A stretch of DNA of 64,000 nt, taken from the NCBI RefSeq assembly GCF_003265225.1, contig NZ_CP022013.1, positions 1,397,001 to 1,461,000 of the forward strand, in the 5' to 3' direction. Within the stretch, counting starts at the first letter, position 1. Each line of letters opens with the position of its first letter. Shown here in pieces: positions 49,702 through 58,723 of this stretch. The notes under the pieces were generated by a model. That model had not been told where the DNA came from and searched no databases. It saw only the letters and a list, made by a program, of their open reading frames with translations. The stretch comes from Mergibacter septicus. GTDB lineage: Bacteria > Pseudomonadota > Gammaproteobacteria > Enterobacterales > Pasteurellaceae. The position numbers and the translations under genes were made by a program.

Positions 49702-50469
49702 CTAGTTATTCTTTTTACCGATCAACTGGCTAAGAATGACTAAACTTAATGAAAATACAATCATTATTGAAGCAAGTGCATTAACTTCTGGTGTTACACC
49801 TGTTTTTACTAAAGAGAAAATTTTCAATGGTAAAATTTCATAGCTTACTCCCGTTACAAATGATGATACAACCACATCATCAAGTGAAATAGTAAAGCTA
49901 AGTAGCCAACCAGAGATAATTGCAGGTAATGCTAATGGAAAAATAATTTTGCGTAAAATCGTTACTTCACTAGCCCCTAAATCTCTGGCGGCTTCAAGCA
50001 TTTTGATATCAAAACCTTTCAAACGTGAGAAAACGGCAACCACAACATAAGGTAAACAGAAAGTAACATGCGAAAAGAGTAACGACCAAAAACCAAGAGA
50101 AATTCCTACAATTAAGAAAAGTGAAAGGAGCGATACCGCCATCACAATATCGGGAGACATCATGACAACAAAAAGCATACCACTTACAAATTGTTTTCCC
50201 TTAAAACGATAACGATATAATGCAATTGCCGTTAAACTACCAATTAAGGTTGCCATTGTGGCAGAAAAAAATGCAATGGTAACTGAATGCCCCGCTGCTT
50301 GAATAAGGGTATCGTTATTAAATAAACGCCCATACCAATTTAAACTAAACCCCTTCCAAGTTAAGCCATAACGATCTGCATTGAAAGAATTAACAATTAA
50401 AATGACAATCGGGATATATAGATAGGCATATACCACAAACATAAAAATATTACGTAAAGAACGTGCCAT
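49702..50469 (-). CDS. potC: Spermidine/putrescine ABC transporter permease PotC
   Basis: Inner-membrane permease subunit. The 255-residue product has six hydrophobic segments and the EAA loop AARDLGASEVTILRKIIFPL (about 163-182). It starts with FMFVVYAYLYIPIVILIVNS and has NSFNADRYGLTWKGFSLNWY, typical of PotC. It lies 2 bases downstream of potB. Confidence 0.95.
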   Translation of the reverse strand: MARSLRNIFMFVVYAYLYIPIVILIVNSFNADRYGLTWKGFSLNWYGRLFNNDTLIQAAGHSVTIAFFSATMATLIGSLTAIALYRYRFKGKQFVSGMLFVVMMSPDIVMAVSLLSLFLIVGISLGFWSLLFSHVTFCLPYVVVAVFSRLKGFDIKMLEAARDLGASEVTILRKIIFPLALPAIISGWLLSFTISLDDVVVSSFVTGVSYEILPLKIFSLVKTGVTPEVNALASIMIVFSLSLVILSQLIGKKNN

Positions 50470-50471
50470 TA

Positions 50472-51332
50472 TTACTCCAACTCCGATTTTTTATTAAGCA
50501 GCTTTCCTGCTCGATAATAAACAAAAATTAGCAATGCCATTAAAATGGTTAAAGTAACACTGATACTTGAACCAAATGGCCAGTTGCGTGAAATTAAAAA
50601 CTCACTTTTAATGACATTACCAACTAATAAAACTTTCGCACCACCGAGTAGATCGGCAACATAAAACATTCCCATTGCAGGTAATAATACTAATAAGCAT
50701 CCTGCTATAATGCCCGGCATAGTGAGTGGAATAATGATTTTAATAAAACGTTGCAGTGCATTTGCACCTAAATCTTTTGCTGCCTCAAGCAAACGATAAT
50801 CTAGTTTCTCAATTGCAGAATAGAGCGGTAAAATCATAAATGGTAATAAAATATAGACTAAGCCAATTATAACAGCCACTTCCGTATTTAAGATACGGAT
50901 TGGTTTATCAATCACACCCAACCAGAGTAAGCTGGAGTTAAGAATACCACGAACTCCTAAAAAGATTTTTAAACCATAGATGCGAATTAAAGAGTTGGTC
51001 CAAAATGGCAAAATCACCAAAAAAAGCATTATTGGACGATATTTTGCTTTCATTTTGGCAATCATAAATGCAAAGGGATAGCCAATTAATAAGCAAAACA
51101 AAGTTGCCAGACCTGCCATATAAAGTGAATTCCAAAACACTTGAGCGTAAAGCGGTTCAATTAAGCGTTTATAGCTCTCAAGTGAAAAGGTAAATTCAAT
51201 TAAATTGCTACTATCTCGGGTCAAAAAACTTGTACCTAATACCAGTAAATTTGGAATTAGAATAAAAAAGATTAACCAAGCAAAGATAACAGCAACAGTA
51301 AAGTTCTGAAACTTACGAGTTGTCATCTTCAT
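50472..51332 (-). CDS. potB: Spermidine/putrescine ABC transporter permease PotB
   Basis: Inner-membrane permease subunit, 286 residues with six membrane segments and the EAA loop [20 protein letters not shown] (about 184-203). [20 protein letters not shown] and [20 protein letters not shown] match PotB. It starts inside the last 20 bases of potA, which implies translational coupling. Confidence 0.95.
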   Translation of the reverse strand: MKMTTRKFQNFTVAVIFAWLIFFILIPNLLVLGTSFLTRDSSNLIEFTFSLESYKRLIEPLYAQVFWNSLYMAGLATLFCLLIGYPFAFMIAKMKAKYRPIMLFLVILPFWTNSLIRIYGLKIFLGVRGILNSSLLWLGVIDKPIRILNTEVAVIIGLVYILLPFMILPLYSAIEKLDYRLLEAAKDLGANALQRFIKIIIPLTMPGIIAGCLLVLLPAMGMFYVADLLGGAKVLLVGNVIKSEFLISRNWPFGSSISVTLTILMALLIFVYYRAGKLLNKKSELE

Positions 51333-52431
51333 CTTTTAACACCACTTCCCAACTTTCAACCCAAGTTACGGCAACTTTTTGATCAAGTGAATGATCAACA
51401 TCAGGATCATCTTCATTAAAAAATTCACTTACCAAAACTTTTTTGCCACTTTCTAATTCAATTGTTGATTCAAGGGTCATACCTTTATAGTTACGTTCAC
51501 GCACATACCCTATAAAGCCTTCCGCACTTTCATTGCCGTGTACTTCAACAATACGAACATCTTCAGGACGTAACAATACTTTCAACACCATATCAGCAGT
51601 AACTGGTAAAGTAGTTGCAATATCACATTCTCGTCCTTCAATCACTACTCGCACTCGTTTTTCATCAATACGATGTAATACCGTTGCATCAAAAATGTTA
51701 ATCTCACCAATAAATTTTGCGACAAAAAGATTGGTTGGTTCTTCGTAAATTTCTCGTGGTGTACCATCTTGCTCAATATTGCCTTTTTTCAGCACGATAA
51801 TTCGATCTGACATTGTTAAGGCTTCTTCTTGATCGTGAGTAACAAAAATAAAGGTAATACCTAATTGTCGTTGTAATGCTTTTAATTCATTCTGCATTGT
51901 TTGGCGTAATTTATAATCTAATGCAGAAAGGGATTCATCTAATAATAAAACCTTAGGTTTATTGACAACCGCTCGAGCAATAGCAACACGTTGTTGTTGT
52001 CCACCCGAAAGTTGTGTTGGCTTACGATCGGCAAAATCTTCTAATTGCACCATACGTAATGCCTCTAATACACGAGGTTTAATTTCTTCTTTTGCTACTT
52101 TTTGCATTCGCAATCCAAAAGCAACATTTTCGAAAATGGTCATATGAGGGAAAAGAGCATAACTTTGGAAAACAGTATTAATATGGCGTTGCTCGGCTGG
52201 AACTTGAGTAATATCCTGCCCATCTAAAATAATCTGTCCGCCATTTACTTCTTCAAAGCCTGCAATTAAACGTAAAATTGTCGTTTTACCACAACCCGAA
52301 GGGCCTAAAATTGTTAAAAACTCACCATTGTTAATCGTTAGATTAATATTTTCAATAATGGTCTTACCGTCATAAGCTTTAGTCAACGAACGTAGCTCTA
52401 TAATCGGTTTTTTTGGCACTGGCTTTTCCAC
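51313..52431 (-). CDS. potA: Spermidine/putrescine ABC transporter ATPase PotA
   Basis: ATPase subunit. The 372-residue product has Walker [17 protein letters not shown] (about 43-58), Q-loop [20 protein letters not shown], signature [16 protein letters not shown], Walker [13 protein letters not shown] and the switch His [15 protein letters not shown]-terminal TOBE regulatory domain includes LLRPEDVR. The predicted start is GTG with an AGGGAG unusually far upstream (about 13 bases), so the true start is uncertain. It is the first gene of potABCD, divergent from cdtA. Confidence 0.95.
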   Translation of the reverse strand: MEKPVPKKPIIELRSLTKAYDGKTIIENINLTINNGEFLTILGPSGCGKTTILRLIAGFEEVNGGQIILDGQDITQVPAEQRHINTVFQSYALFPHMTIFENVAFGLRMQKVAKEEIKPRVLEALRMVQLEDFADRKPTQLSGGQQQRVAIARAVVNKPKVLLLDESLSALDYKLRQTMQNELKALQRQLGITFIFVTHDQEEALTMSDRIIVLKKGNIEQDGTPREIYEEPTNLFVAKFIGEINIFDATVLHRIDEKRVRVVIEGRECDIATTLPVTADMVLKVLLRPEDVRIVEVHGNESAEGFIGYVRERNYKGMTLESTIELESGKKVLVSEFFNEDDPDVDHSLDQKVAVTWVESWEVVLKDEDDNS

Positions 52432-52538
52432 TAGCTTTGGTTTTCTCCCTAAATACTAAAATCACGATAAATAAAAAAGCAGGTAGTTTTATCTTTAATA
52501 AAAAGAGTTGCTACCAGCTTGAATTGAACCGTGAATGA

Positions 52539-52634
52539 TATAATCAACTTAACAAAATTGAAAGAAATTAATGTAAATTTTTTTTGTAAAGAGAAAAGAA
52601 TAATAGCTGTAATTTCATAAATTAGACCTATAAT
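52539..52634 (+). promoter_or_regulatory. Candidate cdtA promoter region
   Basis: The 240-base gap between potA and cdtA is very AT-rich. On the plus strand it has two -10 candidates: TGATATAAT at 52536-52544 (extended -10) and TATAAT at 52629-52634, 38 bases before cdtA, with no good -35. Either could start the toxin operon. No CRP-like or other recognised operator was found. Confidence 0.4.
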
Positions 52635-52671
52635 ACCTTTCAATCTAAGTCGATTCATTGAGGTAAATAAT

Positions 52672-53319
52672 ATGAAAAAATTTTCTCTTATTCGCCCTTC
52701 TTTTTTACTCATTTCAATCTTAGTCATCACTAGTTGTGGGAGTAAAATAGAAACACAGTCTGTTGAAAATCAAATTGATCCCACCCCACCATCGGAAAAA
52801 GTCGGCGTATTATTAGGTGCTGTGCCGACTCCCCTACCAGAGAAGCAAGTAAAAGCCACAGTAAAACGAAGAACCCCACCGACAGTAAGTATTATGAGTC
52901 CAACCTCAGGCATCATCACCGTATGGGCATTAGAAGAAGGTAACTGGTTATGGGGCTATTCCCCTTATGACTCAAAAAACTTTGGTGATTCTCGTAATTG
53001 GAGAGTCATTGATAATCCAAATGGTTCTGTTACCTTCCGTAACAAACGTACGGATACCTGTATGGCGGCTCACGGTAACGGGATTATTCATCGCTATTGT
53101 GATCCCAATAATTTAGATCAGCAATTTGACTTAGTCCCACTAACAAATGGTGCAATGCTAATAAAAAGTGCTTCACAATCACGCTGTTTACGCACAGATT
53201 TATTCCGTAAAACAACCTATATGTCCTTAGTCTTTGCAAATTGCATCACAGAAGGTCAAACAACCCTAGACCAGCAATGGTTTATCGCACCACCCATTTC
53301 ACAAGCTTATCCACGTTAG
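52672..53319 (+). CDS. cdtA: Cytolethal distending toxin subunit A (CdtA), lipoprotein
   Basis: Cell-binding subunit of the CDT holotoxin. The 215-residue precursor has a signal peptide with lipobox ITSC (Cys22), a Pro-rich linker and a ricin-B-like beta-trefoil from about residue 78. Features are SGIITVWALEEGNWLWGYSP with the aromatic patch, GDSRNWRVI, GSVTFRNKRTDTCMAAHGNG and DQQFDLVPLTNGAMLIKSAS. The C-terminal LDQQWFIAPP repeat fits as well. It starts after GAGGT and is followed 17 bases later by cdtB. Family membership is clear from the trefoil plus context. Confidence 0.94.
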   Translation: MKKFSLIRPSFLLISILVITSCGSKIETQSVENQIDPTPPSEKVGVLLGAVPTPLPEKQVKATVKRRTPPTVSIMSPTSGIITVWALEEGNWLWGYSPYDSKNFGDSRNWRVIDNPNGSVTFRNKRTDTCMAAHGNGIIHRYCDPNNLDQQFDLVPLTNGAMLIKSASQSRCLRTDLFRKTTYMSLVFANCITEGQTTLDQQWFIAPPISQAYPR

Positions 53320-53336
53320 TAAAGGGAGAAAGTAAT

Positions 53337-54161
53337 ATGTTACATAAAGCATTCACGAAAAGTTTATTGATACTTTTAAGCTGTATCTTGTTAACACAAA
53401 CTGCTTCGGCTAACTTAGAAAATTATTTGATTACCACTTGGAACTTACAAGGCTCTGGTGCTACCAGTGAAAATAAATGGTCGGTCAGTATTCGCCAATT
53501 AATTACTGGGGAAGGTGCTGCCGATATTTTAATGGTTCAAGAAGCGGGAAGCCTGCCTGATACAGCAGTAATGACCCAACGAATGGTTCAACCTGGTGGT
53601 ATTCCAATTCACGAGTATATCTGGAATCTAGGATCAATGTCTCGTCCTGATAATGTTTACATCTATTATTCACGTGTTGATGTCGGTGCAAATAGAGTAA
53701 ATTTAGCGATTGTTAGTCGCCAGCAAGCAGAAGAAGTTATTGTTATACCACCACCAACAACAGTATCTCGCCCTATTATTGGCATTCGTATTGGTAATGA
53801 TGCTTTTTTCACAACACACGCAATCGCTAACCGAGGATCTGATTCCCCAGCAATCGTAAATGCCGTTTTTGAGTATTTTAATCAACACCCAACACAACGG
53901 GATACTAATTGGATTATTGCCGGTGACTTTAATCGTTCTCCGGCAAGATTGCAAAGCACGTTAGAACCGGGTGTTCAACGCCATGTTGCGATTTTAGCCC
54001 CAACAGCCCCAACCCAACAAAGCGGTGGCGTATTAGATTATGCGGTAGTAGGAAATTCAAACAACTTCTTAGGCACTGCACTACTTGCCTCCCTGTTATT
54101 TGGACAAGTTCGTAGCCAATTACTTTCAGACCACCGCCCAGTTGGTTTCTTTGTACCCTAG
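53337..54161 (+). CDS. cdtB: Cytolethal distending toxin subunit B (CdtB), DNase I-like catalytic subunit
   Basis: Active subunit: enters the nucleus of eukaryotic cells, cuts DNA (and in some reports dephosphorylates PIP3), and causes G2/M arrest. The 274-residue precursor has a signal peptide ending TASA (about residue 25). The endonuclease/exonuclease/phosphatase fold follows: TTWNLQGSG (33-41), QEAG with metal-binding E69, SRPDNVYIYYSRVDVGANRV and catalytic H161 in FFTTHAIANRGSD. GDFN (D197, N199) and SDHRPVGF (D265, H266) complete the site. All catalytic positions are intact. The frame opens 32 codons upstream within cdtA; AAAGGGAGAA sets this start. The mature protein is about 249 residues, near the short end of the family. 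Confidence 0.97.
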   Translation: MLHKAFTKSLLILLSCILLTQTASANLENYLITTWNLQGSGATSENKWSVSIRQLITGEGAADILMVQEAGSLPDTAVMTQRMVQPGGIPIHEYIWNLGSMSRPDNVYIYYSRVDVGANRVNLAIVSRQQAEEVIVIPPPTTVSRPIIGIRIGNDAFFTTHAIANRGSDSPAIVNAVFEYFNQHPTQRDTNWIIAGDFNRSPARLQSTLEPGVQRHVAILAPTAPTQQSGGVLDYAVVGNSNNFLGTALLASLLFGQVRSQLLSDHRPVGFFVP

Positions 54162-54186
54162 TTTGTAACGTCTCAAGGATCTGATT

Positions 54187-54747
54187 ATGCAAAAAATTAT
54201 AGGCTTATTTATCGCATTGTTTAGTCTAGTTTGCCATTATGCTTTCGCAGCAAACAAACAAGATATACTCTTAATTGATGACAGTGTGCAATTTAACCCA
54301 GCTATTTCATTACGTAGCTTAGAAACAGGCGTACCTCTGAGTAATCAACAATACCAAGATAACCGACAATTTGTCTGGCATATTGAAGAAATTGATGCAA
54401 AGAAAACTCCTTTTAAGCTATCTCACGGTTTAAGCCAATTTAAAGCGCTCGGTTTTGATCATTGCCTTTATACATTTAAAACCCGATTAATCGTCAGCCA
54501 CTGCGATCCGCTAGATAGTAATACCTTATGGGCATTATTACCAACCGATACAGGGGCATTACAAATTGAATCAATTGGAAGCGGAAAATGCTTAACTGCG
54601 GGAAATAGCTATTCTGATTTTCGTTTAGGTGACTGTGTAAAAAATCAAAACACAAGTATTAGTGTCAAAAATTTGTGGTTCTTAGCACCACCTTTTACAC
54701 CAGCAAAAATTTCTCCCGCTTTTGCTCCAAATAGCCCAGAAAATTAA
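54187..54747 (+). CDS. cdtC: Cytolethal distending toxin subunit C (CdtC)
   Basis: Second binding subunit. The 186-residue precursor has a signal peptide ending YAFA (about residue 21) and a single ricin-like trefoil. Seen are SLRSLETGVPLSNQQYQDNR, FVWHIEEIDAKKTPFKLSHG, DHCLYTFKTRLIVSHCDPLD, ALQIESIGSGKCLTAGNSYS and NLWFLAPPF. It is 25 bases after cdtB with AAGGA ahead. A terminator with a long T-run ends the operon. It is clearly CdtC by position, size and the LWFLAPP repeat shared with CdtA. Confidence 0.93.
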   Translation: MQKIIGLFIALFSLVCHYAFAANKQDILLIDDSVQFNPAISLRSLETGVPLSNQQYQDNRQFVWHIEEIDAKKTPFKLSHGLSQFKALGFDHCLYTFKTRLIVSHCDPLDSNTLWALLPTDTGALQIESIGSGKCLTAGNSYSDFRLGDCVKNQNTSISVKNLWFLAPPFTPAKISPAFAPNSPEN

Positions 54748-54756
54748 TCAACCATT

Positions 54757-54797
54757 ATAGGGCGGTTAAATAGGACTTTAACCGCCTATCTTTTTTT
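54757..54797 (+). terminator. cdtABC terminator
   Basis: GGCGGTTAAA / TTTAACCGCC stem with a 6-base loop, extended by ATAG / CTAT pairing, followed by seven Ts. It also overlaps the expected -35 area of ssrA. Confidence 0.85.
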
Positions 54798-54818
54798 GCT
54801 AGAATACCAACCTCTTAT

Positions 54819-55185
54819 GGGGCTGATTCTGGATTCGACGGGATTAGCGAAGCCCAAGGTGCATGTCGAGGGGCGGTAGGCCTCGTAAATAAACCGCAAA
54901 AAAATAGTCGCAAACGACGAACAATTTGCTTTAGCAGCTTAATAACCTGCTCATAGCCTTCTCTCCCCAGCTTTCGCTCGTAAGACGGGGATCAAGAGGA
55001 GTCAAGCCGAAACGAGATCGTGTGGAAGCCGCTGCTTGAGGATCGAAGCACTAAATTAAACCAAGCTAGCTTAGTTATCGCGTGTCTGTCCGCAGTAATT
55101 AAGTGAAATAAAAGACGAGACTAAACATGTAGGACTGAAGGTAGAGTAATTTCGGACGCGGGTTCAACTCCCGCCAGCTCCACCA
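54819..55185 (+). ncRNA. ssrA: Transfer-messenger RNA (tmRNA)
   Basis: Rescues stalled ribosomes and tags nascent proteins. The 367-base gene starts GGGGCTGATTCTGGATTCGA and ends with the tRNA-like T-arm GGTTCAACTCC and an encoded CCA. The tag reading frame is GCA AAC GAC GAA CAA TTT GCT TTA GCA GCT TAA (54910-54942), giving ANDEQFALAA. The usual Pasteurellaceae tag has Tyr instead of Phe at position 6. A TAGAAT box lies at 54800-54805. It directly follows the CDT operon. Confidence 0.97.
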
Positions 55186-55494
55186 AATCTAACTTTCTAT
55201 AAATCTCCCGAATCATCAAATTTTAACTGTTTAATTCTTATCTCTTTTATTCATACCACACAAAGCAGAATACTTTGAAAGTATAATCAAATTCCTCAAT
55301 ACAGTGCCAAAATAATCACAAGAGATTGGTATAATCCGAAAACTTACCCTTTAAATAAGATACAAATCAGAAATAACGACTAAAACTTACTGTTTAGATA
55401 CTGGTACGACCACTCATACGATTTTACTATTGCTAAATGTACTACTTAAAAATTTATCGCTATTTTGTGGTGTTTTCTGTTTGATGGATAAAAA
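55186..55494. other. Gene-free stretch between ssrA and acpP
   Basis: About 310 bases with no open frame of useful length on either strand and no recognised RNA or repeat. Scattered TATAAT-like boxes occur as expected from the AT content. It could be a scar of lost genes beside the toxin locus, but nothing in it can be identified. Confidence 0.6.
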
Positions 55495-55526
55495 ATATTT
55501 AGGCGGTAAATTTACCGCCTAAATAT
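55495..55526 (-). terminator. acpP terminator
   Basis: A perfect 32-base palindrome, ATATTTAGGCGGTAAA and its reverse complement with no spacer, followed on the minus strand by a T-run, lies 10 bases past acpP. Confidence 0.85.
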
Positions 55527-55535
55527 CAAACTTAA

Positions 55536-55766
55536 TTATTGATGGTTTTGAACATAATCAATCGCTGATTGAACAGTAGTGATTTTTTCAGCTTCTTCAT
55601 CAGGAATTTCAATATCAAATTCTTCTTCTAAAGCCATCACTAATTCTACTGTATCTAAAGAATCAGCACCTAAATCTTCTACAAAAGAAGATTCTGGTTT
55701 TACTTCATCTTCTTTAACACCTAACTGTTCAACGATAATTTTTTTTACGCGATCTTCAATACTCAT
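55536..55766 (-). CDS. acpP: Acyl carrier protein
   Basis: Carries fatty-acyl chains on a phosphopantetheine arm. The 76-residue acidic product begins [20 protein letters not shown] and has the [20 protein letters not shown] motif with the attachment Ser at about 37. The frame is open 33 codons upstream, but AGGAAA marks this ATG. Last gene of the fab cluster, with a 233-base gap to fabG that likely holds its own promoter. Confidence 0.98.
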   Translation of the reverse strand: MSIEDRVKKIIVEQLGVKEDEVKPESSFVEDLGADSLDTVELVMALEEEFDIEIPDEEAEKITTVQSAIDYVQNHQ

Positions 55767-55867
55767 TTCTAGTTTCCTATTTGCTAATTGTCTATGCGAT
55801 AAGGATAAATGTATACATATAAATAAGTTGCAACTCCTATCAGAAAATCTAATAAGGCTGGTCATTC

Positions 55868-55916
55868 TATGTATACCTGACCAAGTTACATACTCGGCTT
55901 AATTTTACCATTAAGC
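55868..55916. repeat. Inverted repeats in the acpP upstream region
   Basis: Between fabG and acpP lies GCTTAAT / ATTAAGC with a 6-base loop (55897-55916). A second GTATAC box at 55871-55876 repeats one at 55811-55816, 60 bases apart; the latter is part of the palindrome ATGTATACAT. They may be operator or leader structures for acpP. No known fatty-acid regulator motif was recognised. Confidence 0.4.
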
Positions 55917-55999
55917 TTATATACTTGCCATTATTTTATCCCCTATTTATCTGTATATTAGATAAAATCTTATTTTTACCAACCAAAGGTTGACAAAAA

Positions 56000-56725
56000 T
56001 TAATTCATATACATACCACCATTTACATGTAAGGTTTCCCCAGTGATATAACTTGCATCATCAGATGCTAAAAAAGCAACTGCTTTGGCTATCTCTGCGG
56101 GTTCTCCCAAACGCCCTGCTGGTACTTGTGCTAAAGTCACTGCCTTTTGTTCATCAGTTAGAGACTCTGTCATATCTGTTGCAATAAATCCAGGTGCAAC
56201 AACATTAACAGTAATCCCACGTGAAGCTACTTCTTTTGCAAGTGCTTTTGAAAAACCAATCAATCCCGCTTTAGCTGCACAGTAGTTTGCCTGTCCTGCA
56301 TTTCCCATTGAACCTACTACTGATCCGATGGTAATAATCCGCCCAAAACGTTTTTTCATCATACTGCGTAACATTGCTTTGGATAAATGAAATACAGAAG
56401 TTAGATTCGTCTGCAAAATAATATCCCAATCTTCTTCTTTCATTCGCATCATTAAATTATCACGTGTAATACCAGCATTATTCACTAATACATCAATATC
56501 ACCAAATTCAGCTTTAATCTGAGCTAATGTCGCATCAATCGATTCAACAGAAGTAACATTTAGGACTAATCCTTTCCCATTCTCACCTAAATAAGCTGAA
56601 ATGGCTTCAGCACCTTTCTCTGATGTTGCTGTACCAATAACCATCATACCTTTTGCAACTAATTCTTGAGCTATCGCTTTTCCAATCCCACGACTAGCAC
56701 CAGTCACTAATGCAATTTTTTTCAT
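56000..56725 (-). CDS. fabG: 3-oxoacyl-ACP reductase FabG
   Basis: NADPH-dependent SDR enzyme of fatty-acid elongation. The 241-residue product begins MKKIALVTGASRGIGKAIAQ (TGxxxGxG), with NNAG, the catalytic Ser in IITIGSVVGSMG, YCAAK with Tyr and Lys (about 148-152), and the C-terminal SYITGETLHVNGGMYM. AAGGAAG supports this start over an upstream one. It lies 31 bases after fabD. Confidence 0.97.
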   Translation of the reverse strand: MKKIALVTGASRGIGKAIAQELVAKGMMVIGTATSEKGAEAISAYLGENGKGLVLNVTSVESIDATLAQIKAEFGDIDVLVNNAGITRDNLMMRMKEEDWDIILQTNLTSVFHLSKAMLRSMMKKRFGRIITIGSVVGSMGNAGQANYCAAKAGLIGFSKALAKEVASRGITVNVVAPGFIATDMTESLTDEQKAVTLAQVPAGRLGEPAEIAKAVAFLASDDASYITGETLHVNGGMYMN

Positions 56726-56756
56726 CTTAATCTTCCTTATAAAATCCAAATAAAAC

Positions 56757-57698
56757 TTAGTCTTCCAATAAACTTGTGACTTTCGCTAAAGAGCTAGGAT
56801 CATTGACAGCTTGAGCTTGTAAATCAGCAACAATCCGTTTTGTTAAACCTGTTAATACTTTATTCGGTCCAATTTCAAATAAAGTCGTTATGCCATTATT
56901 TGCCATTTTTTCAACAGTTTCTGTCCAACGAACAGGGCTGTATAATTGACGTACTAATGCACTTCGCACAGCTTCCACAGAATTTTCAGTTTTAACATCA
57001 ACATTATTTATCACTGGTATTTTTGGTTCTTTTAATGTGGTAGATTCCAAAGCTATTGCGAGTTGATCTGCCGCTGGTTTCATCAAAGCACAATGAGAAG
57101 GTACACTTACAGCTAAAGGCAATACGCGTTTTGCACCTGCTTCTTTACATAAAACTGCCGCACGTTCCACCGCTGCTTTTGTACCTGCAATCACAACTTG
57201 TCCCGGTGAATTAAAGTTTACTGCAGATACTACTTCACCTTGTTCCGCCGCTTTACAAGCATCCATAATACTCTGGTTATCTAAGCCAATAATGGCATAC
57301 ATCGTACCTGTACCTTCAGGCACGGCTTTCTGCATTAATTTACCACGCAATTCAACCAAGCGAACTGCATCTTGAAAATCTAACACCCCAGCACACACTA
57401 AAGCAGAATATTCACCTAAACTATGTCCAGCCATGATAGTTGGTACTAATGTTGGGTATTGCTGTTGCCAAACTCGATAAATTGAAACAGAGGCAGCAAG
57501 CAATGCAGGTTGAGTCCGCCAAGTTTGGTTTAACTCCGCCGCTTCTCCACTTTGCACTAACTGCCATAAATCATACCCAAGAACATCGGAAGCTTGTGCA
57601 AAAGTCTCCTCAACAATTGAAAATTCCTGAGCTAATTCTGCTAGCATACCTATCGCTTGCGAACCCTGTCCCGGAAATACCATTGCAAATTTTTTCAT
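56757..57698 (-). CDS. fabD: Malonyl-CoA:ACP transacylase FabD
   Basis: Loads malonyl groups onto ACP. The 313-residue product has MKKFAMVFPGQGSQAIGM, the nucleophile motif GHSLGEYSALVCAGVL (Ser about 92), QVVIAG and SVPSHCALMKPAADQLA with the catalytic His. The start with GGGAAT upstream gives the family's usual length. The gene lies between fabH and fabG. Confidence 0.97.
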   Translation of the reverse strand: MKKFAMVFPGQGSQAIGMLAELAQEFSIVEETFAQASDVLGYDLWQLVQSGEAAELNQTWRTQPALLAASVSIYRVWQQQYPTLVPTIMAGHSLGEYSALVCAGVLDFQDAVRLVELRGKLMQKAVPEGTGTMYAIIGLDNQSIMDACKAAEQGEVVSAVNFNSPGQVVIAGTKAAVERAAVLCKEAGAKRVLPLAVSVPSHCALMKPAADQLAIALESTTLKEPKIPVINNVDVKTENSVEAVRSALVRQLYSPVRWTETVEKMANNGITTLFEIGPNKVLTGLTKRIVADLQAQAVNDPSSLAKVTSLLED

Positions 57699-57723
57699 TT
57701 TTATTCCCTTTTTCAAAATCACA

Positions 57724-58680
57724 CTAGTAACGGATCAATGCAGATCCCCAAGTTAAACCACCACCAAAAGCTTCTAATAACAATAATTGCCCTCGTTGAA
57801 TTCGTCCATCTCTAATTGCTTCATCTAATGCAGTTGGAATACTTCCAGCAGAAGTATTGCCATGCCGATCTAAGGTGATCACCACTTGAGATAAATCCAT
57901 ATCTAACTTTTTGGCTGTCGCACTGATAATACGTAAATTAGCTTGATGAGGAACTAACCAATCAATTGCTTTCTTATCTAATTGATTGGCTTCTAATGTT
58001 TCTTCTACCACATTAGCTAACTCTCGAACAGCAATCTTAAATGTTTCATTGCCCTGCATAGTTAAAAATGCAGGATCTGCCATTTCACGGCTCGGTATTG
58101 CATTCGCTAAACTTAAAACCTCTGCTTTTTCACCACTTGCGTGTAAATGGGTAGAAATAATTCCTGCTTGTTCTGAGGCTTCTAAAATCACAGCACCAGC
58201 ACCATCACCAAAAAGAATAACGGTTCCTCGATCTTGATTATCTAAACTGCGAGAAAAGAGATCTGCACCAATCACTAATGCTTTTTTCACTTTTCCTGCT
58301 CGAATAAATTGATCAGCGGTACTCAATGCATAAACAAACCCAGAACACGCCGCCGCAAGATCAAAACTAATCGCATCTTGAATACCTAATAAATGTTGAA
58401 TCTGACAAGCTGCACTAGGAAAAGCGTGGGAATTTGTTGTCGTTGCAACTAAAACTAACTCGATCTCATTAGGATCTAACCCTGCCATTTCTAAGCTTTT
58501 TTTAGCCGCTTCAAATCCCATTGTTGCGACAGTTTCATTCTCAGCCGCAATACGTCTTTCCTTAATGCCAGTACGAACGGTAATCCACTCATCAGAAGTA
58601 TCAACCATTTTTTCTAGATCTGCATTCGTACGAATTGTTTGTGGTAAATAGCTTCCTGTGGCTAAAATTTTACTATACAT
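57724..58680 (-). CDS. fabH: 3-oxoacyl-ACP synthase III FabH
   Basis: Starts fatty-acid synthesis by condensing acetyl-CoA with malonyl-ACP. The 318-residue product has GIKERRIA, the Cys site [20 protein letters not shown] (Cys about 112), [12 protein letters not shown] with His, and [17 protein letters not shown] with Asn. [13 protein letters not shown] ends it. Length fits E. coli FabH (317). It lies 43 bases after plsX. Confidence 0.98.
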   Translation of the reverse strand: MYSKILATGSYLPQTIRTNADLEKMVDTSDEWITVRTGIKERRIAAENETVATMGFEAAKKSLEMAGLDPNEIELVLVATTTNSHAFPSAACQIQHLLGIQDAISFDLAAACSGFVYALSTADQFIRAGKVKKALVIGADLFSRSLDNQDRGTVILFGDGAGAVILEASEQAGIISTHLHASGEKAEVLSLANAIPSREMADPAFLTMQGNETFKIAVRELANVVEETLEANQLDKKAIDWLVPHQANLRIISATAKKLDMDLSQVVITLDRHGNTSAGSIPTALDEAIRDGRIQRGQLLLLEAFGGGLTWGSALIRY

Positions 58681-58723
58681 AATATTTCCATTTATTAAAT
58701 TATTTTGAAATAATACCGCAATT

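Noticed and set aside
52449-52730. A 93-codon frame antisense to the cdtA promoter and start
   Set aside because: It has biased composition from AT-rich DNA, no ribosome binding site and no family resemblance, and overlaps the start of cdtA on the opposite strand.
53241-53336. CdtB start inside cdtA
   Set aside because: The upstream part overlaps cdtA in another frame; a proper ribosome site and a signal peptide begin at 53337.
54819-55535. Prophage or genomic island attached to ssrA
   Set aside because: No integrase, phage gene or repeated ssrA 3' end is present; only non-coding DNA and acpP follow.
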